From: Equadaptatus sp045601305
GTDB lineage: Bacteria; Synergistota; Synergistia; Synergistales; Synergistaceae
Reading direction: 5' to 3'
DNA length: 25,926 nucleotides
Assembly (NCBI GenBank): GCA_045601305.1
Contig: JAZRZG010000057.1
Location: forward strand, 1 to 25,926
A model generated the notes under the pieces. The model was not told where the DNA came from. It did not search any database and saw only the letters and a list, made by a program, of their open reading frames with translations. Shown here in pieces: positions 6,609 to 14,037 of this stretch. The position numbers were made by a program, and so were the translations under genes. Within the stretch, counting starts at the first letter, position 1. Each line of letters begins with the position of its first letter.

Positions 6609-6715
6609 TACGGGAAAATCTTCTTAAACTACGTTTTATCCCCGCGTTTTCTACCCCAGTCTTTTATACTTCCGTGTCCTATACTCCCGACTTTTGTACT
6701 CCCGTGTTTCCTACT
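6609..6715. repeat. 15-bp repeat array D
   Basis: One inverted unit (CGGG at 6611) precedes five units with cores at 6641, 6656, 6671, 6686 and 6701: CCCG, CCAG, TCCG, CCCG, CCCG. The period is exactly 15. Typical units are TACTCCCGACTTTTG and TACTCCCGTGTTTCC. The array ends at the stop codon (6719-6721) of the minus-strand gene, the same arrangement as array C. Confidence 0.8.
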
Positions 6716-6718
6716 CTT

Positions 6719-6970
6719 TTATTCGTCGTCTTCATCGTGCAGATCGTATTTAGTTTCAAAGTAATACGTCAGCGCGCGCCAGACAAGATAGCCGACACAG
6801 CAGGCAGCGACACCTATGAAAAAAAGCTGCCTCAGACCAAAGCCGACAAAAGGCATATTTGCCCTGAACTGCCTTCCGCCGGGACCAAAGGCTTTCCAGC
6901 ACCACACGGCAAGAATGGCGATTGCAAGCAGTGTCAGTATTCTGTTTACCGTTTTCCAAAGCTGTTTCAT
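6719..6970 (-). CDS. Small two-helix membrane protein coupled to the ClC gene
   Basis: The 83-residue product has two predicted transmembrane helices, TLLAIAILAVWCWKAF (about 13-28) and LFFIGVAACCVGYLVWRAL (about 49-67), joined by a Gly/Arg-rich loop, and an acidic tail DLHDEDDE. I do not recognise a named family. Its ATG overlaps the TGA of the upstream ClC gene by four bases (ATGA), and AGGAG lies nine bases upstream, so the two are very likely translationally coupled. It may be an accessory subunit of the channel; this is inferred from overlap only. Array D begins right after its stop codon. Confidence 0.75.
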   Translation of the reverse strand: MKQLWKTVNRILTLLAIAILAVWCWKAFGPGGRQFRANMPFVGFGLRQLFFIGVAACCVGYLVWRALTYYFETKYDLHDEDDE

Positions 6971-8325
6971 TTTATTCTTCTCCTGTGCAGCCGCAGCCGT
7001 CTTTTAGCGCCGGCATACTGCCGTTTTATTATGCGTGTGTACGGAATGTTCTCAAAACGCTGAACAATCTGCGTACTGCCGTCTTTGCCTTCTCGGCTGA
7101 CAAAGAAGGTCGTTTTCGGCTGCAGCCGCTGCCCTGTGTACAAACTTCTGTGACCGACAACAACGTATGCTGTGCAGCAGGCGATTGCGGCAAACGGCGC
7201 AAATTTCGCGCCGAAAAGCTCCATTGCAAGTATTGTGGAGGCGATGGGTGTGTTTGTCGCGCCGGCAAGCAGCGCAACAAAGCCCATTGCGCTTACCGCC
7301 TGCATGTCAAGTCCGAGATAATACGCAATAAAGGAGCCTGCGGTTGCCCCCACAAACATTGTCGGCATAATAATTCCTCCGCTGCCGCCGCAGCCGAGTG
7401 TGAGTGCAAGCGCGGCAGATTTCAGCGCAAATGACAAATCCGGTACACGTCTGCCGAACAATGCCGCTTCTGTCAGCTGACTGTTGAGACCGCCGTAAAA
7501 ATCACCGAAGACAAGAGTTATCGCGGCAACTGCCAAAGCACCGGTTAAGGGCTTGCATACATGCGGCATTTTCATATTCTTAAACCACGCTGACGTGCGG
7601 CAAAGCAGCTCAACGTGCAGCATTGCAACAATGCCGAAAAACACGCCGCAGGCAACAGACCGGACTATTATCAAAGGATTGACCGACGGAATGTGAATTG
7701 CAACGGAAGGCAGAGTTACTGCGTGCATTATTCCGGCAACCATCGAGGAGATTATGCCTGCGATAAATGACGGAAGCAGCACTTCATAGTGCAGTTCTCC
7801 CATGTAAAGAATTTCAACGCCGAAAACTGCCCCTGCCAAAGGTGTGCCAAAAACTGCCGAAATTCCGGCGGCAGAGCCTATTGTAACAAGCTTTCGCATA
7901 TCTGTGTCATCAAGGTCAAACAGACGGGATAAGGTGTACATAATTCCCGCGCCGATAGAGGCACAGGGAGATTCCTTGCCTGTTGCGCCGCCGCAGGCAA
8001 TCGTCACTATCGTCGCAAACAGCCGTACAGGAATAGCCTTAATGTCAACAGCGCCAAAATTGTTGTGAATGGCAGATACAACGTTGACCTTCGCGTCGCG
8101 TGTATAAACGTGAACAAGGAGATAACTGACAAGAAAGCCGGGGAACAGAAACAGCAGCCTGTGTCTGCCAAAGCCGTATACAAACCGATACGCGTCAGTC
8201 AGAAGATTTATAAACACTGACGCGGCAAAACCAACCAGCGCTCCTGTCAGAAGCGCAAGAAACGTCCATTTTATAACGGCAGAAATCAGCCAAACTTCTT
8301 CACGTTCAATTTTACTGCTGCGCAT
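6967..8325 (-). CDS. ClC-family chloride channel / proton antiporter
   Basis: ClC proteins are dimeric inner-membrane chloride channels or Cl-/H+ exchangers. The 452-residue product is hydrophobic throughout, with about ten or more membrane segments. GKESPCASIGAGI corresponds to the GREGP selectivity and gating motif and keeps the gating Glu; Ser replaces the usual Gly, as in the SycA-like branch. GCGGSGGIIMPTMFVGA corresponds to the GxFxP region. There is no C-terminal CBS pair, but a basic tail ending RRLRLHRRRIK. The ATG at 8325 has GAGG seven bases upstream; a GTG two codons earlier would be too close to it. The transported ion and mode cannot be decided from sequence. Confidence 0.93.
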   Translation of the reverse strand: MRSSKIEREEVWLISAVIKWTFLALLTGALVGFAASVFINLLTDAYRFVYGFGRHRLLFLFPGFLVSYLLVHVYTRDAKVNVVSAIHNNFGAVDIKAIPVRLFATIVTIACGGATGKESPCASIGAGIMYTLSRLFDLDDTDMRKLVTIGSAAGISAVFGTPLAGAVFGVEILYMGELHYEVLLPSFIAGIISSMVAGIMHAVTLPSVAIHIPSVNPLIIVRSVACGVFFGIVAMLHVELLCRTSAWFKNMKMPHVCKPLTGALAVAAITLVFGDFYGGLNSQLTEAALFGRRVPDLSFALKSAALALTLGCGGSGGIIMPTMFVGATAGSFIAYYLGLDMQAVSAMGFVALLAGATNTPIASTILAMELFGAKFAPFAAIACCTAYVVVGHRSLYTGQRLQPKTTFFVSREGKDGSTQIVQRFENIPYTRIIKRQYAGAKRRLRLHRRRIK

Positions 8326-8416
8326 TAACACACCTCAAAACAGCACACAGCGCTTGGCTAAATCTTTCTGATTGCCAAATGTTGCGGTCTTGCTTAAATT
8401 CAAAATTCAGAATTTC

Positions 8417-9034
8417 TTAGTAACCCAGTTCTTCGTCAACCAGAATTACGTGTACCTCTCTGCCCATCTGAACATGCTCGAGTATCGTAATCACGTTGCA
8501 TATTTTGTCCGGAGAATTGCAGTGCATACATTTGCCTGTCAGCTTGCACGGCGTTTTGATATCAAAGCGCGCGGCGTTTTTAACAGCCGCTGCGTCCCTT
8601 GCGCGCTGCAGCGCCGACGACAAATTGTCTGCAATTTTATTTTTCCCTATTAAAAACAACAGCTTGCCAGGCGCCCAGGAAATTGCGGCCACGCGGTTGC
8701 CTGCGCCGTCGATGTTGACTATCGCTCCGTCTTCTGCTGAAACTCCGTTTGCGCTTGTGACAAACCAGTCCGCGTTAAACTCTGCAAGTCTGTTTTCCGT
8801 GACACTTGCGTATTCTGCCTTGGATTCCCAGTGGTCTATTACCTTGCTGCCCCTCTCTTTGAGTGCCGCGTACAAACCGCTTTCGCGAACGCTCATAGTA
8901 CCCGGGATTCCAACGGAACACTCTGCGGGAATAAGTTCAAGCACAATCTTTACCGCCTCTTCGCTGTTTTGTGCAATCTGAGTTTTGAAGCCTTTTGCCT
9001 TGAGCGCTGCTGCCGCTTTGATTAACGTATCCAT
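8417..9034 (-). CDS. LUD-domain protein (LutC/YkgG-like, DUF162)
   Basis: The 205-residue product belongs to the LUD (lactate utilisation) domain family. IPAECSVGIPGTMSVRESGL, ADWFVTSANGVSAEDGAIVN and a C-terminal cysteine cluster CKLTGKCMHCNSPDKICN (four Cys) are typical of single-domain members, which often occur alone. The cysteines could bind metal or an Fe-S cluster. No lutA or lutB partner is nearby, so lactate oxidation is not implied. Of two in-frame ATGs, the one at 9034 is chosen because GGAGG is seven bases upstream of it but abuts the earlier ATG at 9040. It is transcribed divergently from the YhdT-panF operon. Confidence 0.88.
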   Translation of the reverse strand: MDTLIKAAAALKAKGFKTQIAQNSEEAVKIVLELIPAECSVGIPGTMSVRESGLYAALKERGSKVIDHWESKAEYASVTENRLAEFNADWFVTSANGVSAEDGAIVNIDGAGNRVAAISWAPGKLLFLIGKNKIADNLSSALQRARDAAAVKNAARFDIKTPCKLTGKCMHCNSPDKICNVITILEHVQMGREVHVILVDEELGY

Positions 9035-9069
9035 AAACATCCCTCCGTATAGTTTCGGTTTACGTATAA

Positions 9070-9082
9070 ATTATAGTATAAT
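9070..9082. promoter_or_regulatory. Overlapping divergent -10 boxes
   Basis: A perfect TATAAT is present on plus at 9077-9082, serving the YhdT-panF-cbiR operon, and on minus at 9070-9075, serving the LUD gene. The minus box has TTGCGC (9094-9099) 18 bases away; the plus -35 is weak. Divergent transcription from nearly the same point suggests mutual interference or shared control. Confidence 0.55.
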
Positions 9083-9128
9083 TCTGAAACTTGGCGCAAC
9101 AAGATATTCACGACACGGAGGGCATGGC

Positions 9129-9395
9129 ATGAAACGCTCTGACACAGGAAGGATTCTGAAGAAAGAAACAGCAGTTACACTCGCGCTATATCTGCTTTTC
9201 TTCGCCTGGTGGTATGTCACGGCATACTGCACGGAAAGCGACCCTGCAAAATATTCCTATATTTTCGGCTTTCCGCGCTGGTTTTTCCTCAGCTGCATAG
9301 CGGGTTACGCCGGTATCGCCATTCTTCTTTGGCTTTGCGTGAAATTTTTCTTCACCGACATTCCTTTTGACAATGGCGACAAATCAGATGAATAG
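9129..9395 (+). CDS. YhdT-like small membrane protein (DUF997)
   Basis: The 88-residue product has two membrane helices (TLALYLLFFAWWYVTAYC and FFLSCIAGYAGIAILLWLC) and ends FFTDIPFD, the typical YhdT/DUF997 pattern. In many genomes it directly precedes panF and is thought to act with the pantothenate symporter. Here its end overlaps the start of panF by 23 bases, so translation is probably coupled. GGAGG is seven bases upstream of the ATG at 9129; an earlier ATG at 9124 runs into a stop after two codons. Confidence 0.88.
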   Translation: MKRSDTGRILKKETAVTLALYLLFFAWWYVTAYCTESDPAKYSYIFGFPRWFFLSCIAGYAGIAILLWLCVKFFFTDIPFDNGDKSDE

Positions 9396-10857
9396 CCTGA
9401 TACTGCCTCTCGTCTGCTATCTTCTCCTTGTACTCGGCACAGCGGTATGGGGCAGCAGACAATCAAAGAAAAGCAGCGACGCAAAAAGCTTCATGGAAGA
9501 ATATTTCATAGGCGGTCGTTCCATGGGCGGACTGGTGCTTGCAATGTCAATAGTCACGGCATACACAAGCGCAAGCTCCTTTATAGGAGGTCCGGGAATT
9601 GCCTACAACACAGGGCTCGGCTGGATTTTGCTTTCCATGATTCAGGTGCCTACAGCATTTTTGACGCTCGGTGTTTTGGGCAAGCGTTTTGCGATAATTT
9701 CGCGCCGAACAAACGCCGTCACGATTACCGATTTTCTTCGTGCGCGCTACGGCAGCGATGCCGTTGTTATACTTTCCTCCGCAGCTCTGCTCGTGTTTTT
9801 CATGGCTTCAATGCTTGCACAGTTCATAGGCGGCGCGCGCCTTTTTGAATCCATAACAGGCTATTCCTATGAGACAGGGCTCATAATCTTCGGCATAACT
9901 GTAATTCTCTACACCACAATCGGCGGTTTTCGCGCCGTTGTGCTTACCGATCTCATTCAGGGCTTTATGATGCTTATTGCCTCCTCTGCCGTGCTTTTTG
10001 CGGTTACAAAAGCAGGCGGCGGCGTTGCAAACATCATGCAGACACTGTATAAAACTGACCCCTCGCTTTTGACACCGTACGGCGCGGGAAACGCAATTCC
10101 GCTGCCCTTTATGCTCTCATTTTGGGTGCTTGTAGGCTTCGGAATTTTGGGACTTCCGCAGACAACGCACAAATGCCTCGGCTTCAAAGACAGTAAATCA
10201 CTGCACAGCGCAATGGTCATCGGCACACTGGCAGTAGGCTTCCCTATGCTTGCAATGCATTTGGCAGGTGTCATGGGACGTGCCGTTATGCCCGGAATTG
10301 CCATCGGCGATCTTGTGATTTCAACCATGACGATAAAACTTATGCCGCCGTTCTGGGCAGGGATATTTATCGCAGGGCCTTTGGCGGCGATTATGTCAAC
10401 AATAGACTCCATGCTCATAATGTGTTCTGCCGCAGTCGTCAAAGACCTCTATTTCCGCTACGCCGCAAAAAATGACAGCAGCCGCGTCACCCCCGCAAAA
10501 CTCAAAAAAATGACCTTCACCGTAACAGCGGTAACGGGACTTGTAGTTTTTATTTCAGCAATGCAGCCGCCCGCGCTGCTTGTATGGATAAATCTGTTCG
10601 CGTTCGGAGGACTTGAAGCGGTGTTCTTCTGCCCGATACTTTTCGGACTTTACTGGCGGAAAGCAAACGCGGCAGGCGCTGTCTGTTCAATGCTTGCCGG
10701 CTGCGCCGCGTTCTTCTTCTTCACAATTACGAAAAACAGTTTATTCGGCACCACCGCAATAGTGCCGTCACTCTGCATTTCCGTTGCCGCTTTTCTGCTC
10801 GGCAGCCTGTTCGGCAAAGCGGCAGATGAAAACCAGCTGAAAAACTTCGACTTTTGA
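9373..10857 (+). CDS. panF: Sodium/pantothenate symporter PanF
   Basis: PanF is an SSS-family inner-membrane transporter that couples sodium entry to uptake of pantothenate, the coenzyme A precursor. The 494-residue product matches PanF along its length: EYFIGGRSMGGLVLAMSIVT, SASSFIGGPG, GLGWILLSMIQVP, FIGGARLFESITG, TTIGGFRAVVLTDLIQG, GLPQTTHKCLGFKDSKS, AAIMSTIDSMLI and LFAFGGLEAVFF. The ATG at 9373 was chosen as the first ATG in frame; one at 9388 is equally compatible, and neither has a clear Shine-Dalgarno, as expected for coupling to the overlapping YhdT gene. Its TGA overlaps the ATG of the next gene. Confidence 0.95.
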   Translation: MATNQMNSLILPLVCYLLLVLGTAVWGSRQSKKSSDAKSFMEEYFIGGRSMGGLVLAMSIVTAYTSASSFIGGPGIAYNTGLGWILLSMIQVPTAFLTLGVLGKRFAIISRRTNAVTITDFLRARYGSDAVVILSSAALLVFFMASMLAQFIGGARLFESITGYSYETGLIIFGITVILYTTIGGFRAVVLTDLIQGFMMLIASSAVLFAVTKAGGGVANIMQTLYKTDPSLLTPYGAGNAIPLPFMLSFWVLVGFGILGLPQTTHKCLGFKDSKSLHSAMVIGTLAVGFPMLAMHLAGVMGRAVMPGIAIGDLVISTMTIKLMPPFWAGIFIAGPLAAIMSTIDSMLIMCSAAVVKDLYFRYAAKNDSSRVTPAKLKKMTFTVTAVTGLVVFISAMQPPALLVWINLFAFGGLEAVFFCPILFGLYWRKANAAGAVCSMLAGCAAFFFFTITKNSLFGTTAIVPSLCISVAAFLLGSLFGKAADENQLKNFDF

Positions 10858-11654
10858 TGAACGACCACAGACTGCGCTTCAGAAACATCAGACTCGGCGG
10901 CACCTCATGGGTAATACCAGGCAGTTTCAGTGACAACCTTCGCGAACTTTCCAAAAACGTTGACGACATGGAAATTGTCCTTTTCGACAACGAATACGGC
11001 TGCAACATACCGTCAAAAGACGAAGTAAGACGCTTGCGCGGACTGCGCGAAGAACTCGGCATGACCTGCTGCGTACATTTTTCGACCAACGTCAGCTTTG
11101 AAACATCTGCGGAAGGCAGAACGCGCTGTGAAGACAAATGCCTCCGCACAATGGAACTTTTTTCGGAGCTTGACCCCTACGCATGGATACTTCACCTTCA
11201 CGGAGAACTCTTCGGCGCAGTTCCAAGCAAAAATATGGAATGGTTTTACGAGGCAACGCGAAAATCCTCGCTGCGCCTTGCGGCGGCAACAGACGCGCCG
11301 CGCAAAATCTGCGCCGAAAACCTTGATTTCAGTCTTGATTACATAATCAACATCATTAAAGAAGCGGGGTTTTCAATATGCCTTGACCTCGGACATCTCG
11401 TTCACGTTCGGGAAAACGTTAAAGCAAACATCGAAAAATTTCTGCCATATACCCGAATACTTCATCTTCACGGCGTCAAGCCGGACCTAACCGACCACGT
11501 TGATTTAAGCTATTACGACCAAAATTTGCTTGAATGGATATTCAGCCGCCTGGCAGACGGCACAGACCGTATAATGGAACTCGAAGTTTTTGAAGCCGAC
11601 TACTCCAAATCCATAGACATTTTGAGAAAATTCAAGGCAGAAAGAAATCTGTAA
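10857..11654 (+). CDS. cbiR: CbiR-like cobamide remodelling enzyme (TIM barrel)
   Basis: The 265-residue product has the fold signature of the AP-endonuclease-2 / xylose-isomerase TIM-barrel superfamily: repeated strand-end His, Glu and Asp residues in CVHFSTNV, WILHLHGE, CLDLGHLVH, ILHLHGVK and MELEVFEADY that would bind metals. The N-terminal GTSWVIPGSF with VDDMEIVLFDNE resembles CbiR, which cleaves the nucleotide loop of cobamides so that the lower ligand can be exchanged. The B12-controlled receptor and the BtuF homolog 2.4-5 kb downstream fit that role. The ATG overlaps the panF stop (TGATG). A general sugar-phosphate isomerase or endonuclease relative remains possible. The link to panF is positional only. 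Confidence 0.65.
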   Translation: MNDHRLRFRNIRLGGTSWVIPGSFSDNLRELSKNVDDMEIVLFDNEYGCNIPSKDEVRRLRGLREELGMTCCVHFSTNVSFETSAEGRTRCEDKCLRTMELFSELDPYAWILHLHGELFGAVPSKNMEWFYEATRKSSLRLAAATDAPRKICAENLDFSLDYIINIIKEAGFSICLDLGHLVHVRENVKANIEKFLPYTRILHLHGVKPDLTDHVDLSYYDQNLLEWIFSRLADGTDRIMELEVFEADYSKSIDILRKFKAERNL

Positions 11655-11672
11655 ACGCGGCACATTCAATCA

Positions 11673-11710
11673 AACAAGCCTGAAGACTGCGCCTCAGGCT
11701 TGTTGTGTTG
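11673..11710. terminator. Bidirectional intrinsic terminator between convergent genes
   Basis: AACAAGCCTGA (11673-11683) pairs with TCAGGCTTGTT (11694-11704), followed by GTGTTG on plus. It ends the panF operon and, on the other strand, the gene at 11718-11945, whose stop is 14 bases away. Confidence 0.8.
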
Positions 11711-11717
11711 TTTACGG

Positions 11718-11945
11718 TTACGCTTCGCTTTGATTTTCTTCAGTGTCAGCCGTATCGCAAATCGCTTCCTCCGCTTCCGCAAAGCTGTCTTCAATTTCCG
11801 GCTCACAGCTGTCACCGGCAGTCTCCAAAATCGGATCTTCCGCGCACTCGTTGCTTATTGCGGCACATATTGCACAGCCGACAAGCGCTATTACACTTCC
11901 CGCAAGAATGGAAAGCCCAAGCATTCCTTTATTGCTGCCAAACAT
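11718..11945 (-). CDS. Small membrane-anchored acidic protein
   Basis: The 75-residue product begins MFGSNKG and has one hydrophobic segment (LGLSILAGSVIALVGCAICAA, about 9-29, slightly over-long for a lipobox). A strongly acidic tail follows with few basic residues (clusters EDPILE, EPEIEDSFAEAEEA, DTEENQSEA). Several Cys are present. No family is recognised. GGGAG is eight bases upstream of the ATG at 11945, and the gene lies 25 bases downstream of the secreted-protein gene 11971-12429, so they are probably co-transcribed. Short length and low complexity make this less certain than its neighbours. Confidence 0.6.
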   Translation of the reverse strand: MFGSNKGMLGLSILAGSVIALVGCAICAAISNECAEDPILETAGDSCEPEIEDSFAEAEEAICDTADTEENQSEA

Positions 11946-11970
11946 CCTTGTAGCTCCCTTCAGCAGCGCG

Positions 11971-12429
11971 TTACTTCCAGCCCTTCATCGCCTTTACGGC
12001 TCTGCGAACTGCTTCTTCCTGTTTTGAACATTTGTCCCACTTAGTTTCATTCATGGGACACACTGTTTCGCCCTTGCGGTTGAGCATAACACCGTCAAAA
12101 ATCTTGCTCAGGCTCTCATTTTTTTTGTACTGCATTATTGTTATCGCATGAGTTACATCAGCGTCCTGTCTGCCATTTCCTGCCGCAACTGAGGCAAACG
12201 CAGCTATTATACCAATTTCCGCTCTGGACTTGTACGAACTGAACGTCGTTCTTTCACGTACCTCAAAATAATCCCCGCAGTTTCTGATAGAACTTGTGTC
12301 AACGTGGATAATGTAATCCCTGTCGCTGTACACCTTCCGCCAATTAGCGGCTGAGGCTGCCGAAGCCATCGCAAAAACTGCCGCTGCCACCATCAAAAAC
12401 AACACAAATTTCTTAACCTTTCCTGTCAT
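11971..12429 (-). CDS. Secreted surface-adhesin-E-like protein
   Basis: The 152-residue product has a signal peptide (MTGKVKKFVLFLMVAAAVFA, continuing to SAASAA). The mature start NWRKVYSDRDYIIHVDTSSI follows the pattern of surface-adhesin-E-like domains: tryptophan strand, then an aspartate followed by a conserved SIR. Two Cys near the C terminus (CPMNETKWDKC) could form a disulfide. The ATG at 12429 has AAAGGAG eight bases upstream; the longer frame needs a TTG start. The leader beginning MTGK is shared with the 1294-1728 product. Function is unknown; periplasmic or surface location is likely. Confidence 0.75.
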   Translation of the reverse strand: MTGKVKKFVLFLMVAAAVFAMASAASAANWRKVYSDRDYIIHVDTSSIRNCGDYFEVRERTTFSSYKSRAEIGIIAAFASVAAGNGRQDADVTHAITIMQYKKNESLSKIFDGVMLNRKGETVCPMNETKWDKCSKQEEAVRRAVKAMKGWK

Positions 12430-12491
12430 CACTGACACTCCTTTCAAAATCGCCGTGTTTCACGGTCTCTGAAATCCATTTTACGCAGAGC

Positions 12492-12540
12492 CATAGACAG
12501 CATAGTGTCCATCTTCTCAAAAAGTTCAATTTTTTTGGTC
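12492..12540 (-). repeat. Diverged copy of the WYL promoter-region repeat
   Basis: ATAGACA, six bases, then TGTCCATCTTCT and a nearby TTCAATTTTTTT occur here and again at 13657-13718. Both arms of the inverted repeat and its flank are kept. It lies in the 211-base space between the WYL gene and the secreted-protein gene; an 81-codon frame across this space lacks a good start signal. Confidence 0.45.
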
Positions 12541-12640
12541 TCATCACATTTCCGCAATTCGTTGATAAAAACAGAATAGAATATAGGGGACAACAAGTAG
12601 AAACCTATACCTCTATTCCCCTGTTCCCCTGTGCATTTTT

Positions 12641-13597
12641 TCAGCTGTAGCTTATCTCGCTTATCATTTCTTTCTGGCTTGCCAGCCACATTTCAAGTCC
12701 TTTTTTGTATCCTTCGGCGCGGAACACGCAGCGTTTTCCTTTCTGACTGACCAGCTTTGCCGTGGGCAGCCGGTCAAGTACTGTGTCGGGATAGTCGCCT
12801 GTGTAGGTAAACTGCACTTTGCAGAGTTCACCGGTGAACATAAACTGTATGCGTTTTCTGAATTCGCCTTCCTGGAAGCGTTCTTTATAGTCAACGGAGT
12901 ATTTTTCTTTGCTGACGCTTACCGAGACAAAGCGGTCTATTCTGTAAACTGTCGGTGTATCGCTGTTTTTGAGGTCATGGGCTTCGCGCACTTCTTTATC
13001 TTGTATGTATGCCGCAAGGTAGAAGTAAAATTCGGAGAACATTATTGCCGCGGGAAGCAGCCGGCGTTTGACTGTTTTACCGTCTTTCGGACGCTTGTAT
13101 TTTATGTCAATATAGTTTCTGTCTTTTATTGCCTGCGCAAGCTGCCACATTGTTTTCATAAATTCGTCGTCGTGCTGCGGCTGTACGTAGTGGTAAAGTT
13201 CGTTTTTGAGCATTTCTCTGACTGTGGCGCGGTCTTTTGATTTGCAGGAGTCGATGATTTTTCCTACTATGCTTTCCATTGCTTTTTTGGAGAGCGCGCG
13301 TGAGTCAAGCAGAATTTTGGATATCGCAAGAGTTTCGTTTCCGTCAAAATTCAGCTTTGTATATGCAGATGTCAATTTGTAACCGTTTTCTTTTTTATCA
13401 TAAGATATTTTGAGATAGCCGAATTCTTCCGCGTTGTCTTCAAAGTAGCTGCGCAGCTCGTCTATGTCGCGCTGCACTGAGCGAAGGCTCACGCCGTATC
13501 GTTCTGCTTCTTCCGCTTTGCTGATGACTCCGCCGTTGCGTAGTCTTGTATATATTCCGAGTATTCTTGTGAGTTTGTCCATTCCGCTGTCTTCCAT
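12641..13597 (-). CDS. WYL-domain transcriptional regulator
   Basis: The 318-residue product has an N-terminal DeoR-type winged helix (DKLTRILGIYTRLRNGGVIS, then YGVSLRSVQRDIDELRSYF). A WYL ligand-sensing domain follows in the middle (about 155-245), where KRRLLPAAIMFSEFYFYLAAY corresponds to the conserved P-x-WYL region with F-x-Y in place of W-Y. A WCX-type C-terminal extension ends at EISYS. WYL regulators respond to nucleotides or nucleic acids and often control DNA-damage or defence genes. The ATG at 13597 has GAGG eight bases upstream; a GTG at 13606 overlaps that site. The 26-base inverted repeat upstream (13654-13679) is a likely autoregulatory operator. Confidence 0.9.
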   Translation of the reverse strand: MEDSGMDKLTRILGIYTRLRNGGVISKAEEAERYGVSLRSVQRDIDELRSYFEDNAEEFGYLKISYDKKENGYKLTSAYTKLNFDGNETLAISKILLDSRALSKKAMESIVGKIIDSCKSKDRATVREMLKNELYHYVQPQHDDEFMKTMWQLAQAIKDRNYIDIKYKRPKDGKTVKRRLLPAAIMFSEFYFYLAAYIQDKEVREAHDLKNSDTPTVYRIDRFVSVSVSKEKYSVDYKERFQEGEFRKRIQFMFTGELCKVQFTYTGDYPDTVLDRLPTAKLVSQKGKRCVFRAEGYKKGLEMWLASQKEMISEISYS

Positions 13598-13653
13598 CTG
13601 GGTCACCTCGTATGCTGTGTGTTGTTTTTTGGTACGTCTTTATTATACTCAAC

Positions 13654-13679
13654 AAGATAGACAATTATATGTCCATCTT
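13654..13679. repeat. 26-base inverted repeat upstream of the WYL gene
   Basis: AAGATAGACA (13654-13663) and TGTCCATCTT (13670-13679) are inverted copies with one mismatch, separated by ATTATA. It lies about 57 bases upstream of the WYL start, next to a minus-strand TATAAT. This is a good candidate operator. Related sequence is at 12492 and, for one arm, at 2464. Confidence 0.55.
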
Positions 13680-13739
13680 CTTGAGAATTTTTAATTTTTC
13701 AATTTTTTTCTGTATAAAAATACTCGCAAATTTTTACTC

Positions 13740-13768
13740 TTGCATTTTTTGGCTTTCGGTTATATCAT
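13740..13768 (+). promoter_or_regulatory. Promoter of the cobalamin riboswitch and btuB
   Basis: TTGCAT (13740-13745) and TATCAT (13763-13768) are exactly 17 bases apart, placing the transcription start about 20 bases before the riboswitch core. Confidence 0.7.
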
Positions 13769-13794
13769 CTTAGTCACAACAGAATAGTGTTCAA

Positions 13795-13935
13795 AGATTT
13801 TTGGACAGGGAATCAGGTGAGATACCTGAGCAGCCCCGCTGCTGTAACCGCGACAAAGGCGTGTTGTTCCATTGCCGAAAGGTGAGAAGGAACGCCGGAG
13901 GATGAACGGAAGCCAGAAGACCTCCCTTAAATCTG
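13795..13935 (+). promoter_or_regulatory. Cobalamin riboswitch aptamer
   Basis: The conserved core is evident: GGGAATCAGGTGAGATACCT, then GAGCAGCCCCGCTGCTGTAA, and the closing B12 box GCCAGAAGACCTCCCT at 13912-13927. Hairpins AGGT/ACCT (13815-13827) and GCAG/CTGC (13830-13842) match the internal stems. Cobalamin or a related corrinoid binds this RNA and lowers downstream expression. The terminator at 14010-14037 suggests transcriptional control. The ligand may be adenosyl- or methyl-type; the sequence alone does not decide. Confidence 0.93.
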
Positions 13936-14009
13936 TGCAAGGTATCGCGAGGGCGAGATACGGCAGTTTCTTGTGCGTGCATGAGGCGCGCCTGAGAACG
14001 TATATTATG

Positions 14010-14037
14010 ACTCTCGCAGACGTATGCGGGAGTTTTT
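14010..14037 (+). terminator. Riboswitch expression-platform terminator
   Basis: ACTCTCGCA (14010-14018) pairs with TGCGGGAGT (14025-14033), with one G-U pair, followed by TTTTGTTTT. It lies about 60 bases before the btuB start codon, so ligand-bound RNA would stop transcription here. Confidence 0.85.

Noticed and set aside
12575..12635. CCCCTGTTCCCCTGTG segment as a further copy of the 15-bp repeat
   Set aside because: The spacing is 9-10 bases and the core is CCCCTG rather than CCCG. The resemblance is too weak to include.
12444..12689. 81-codon minus-strand frame between the WYL gene and the secreted-protein gene
   Set aside because: It overlaps the WYL coding end, has no convincing ribosome site at any start codon, and part of it is explained by the diverged repeat. 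A decayed gene fragment is possible but cannot be supported.
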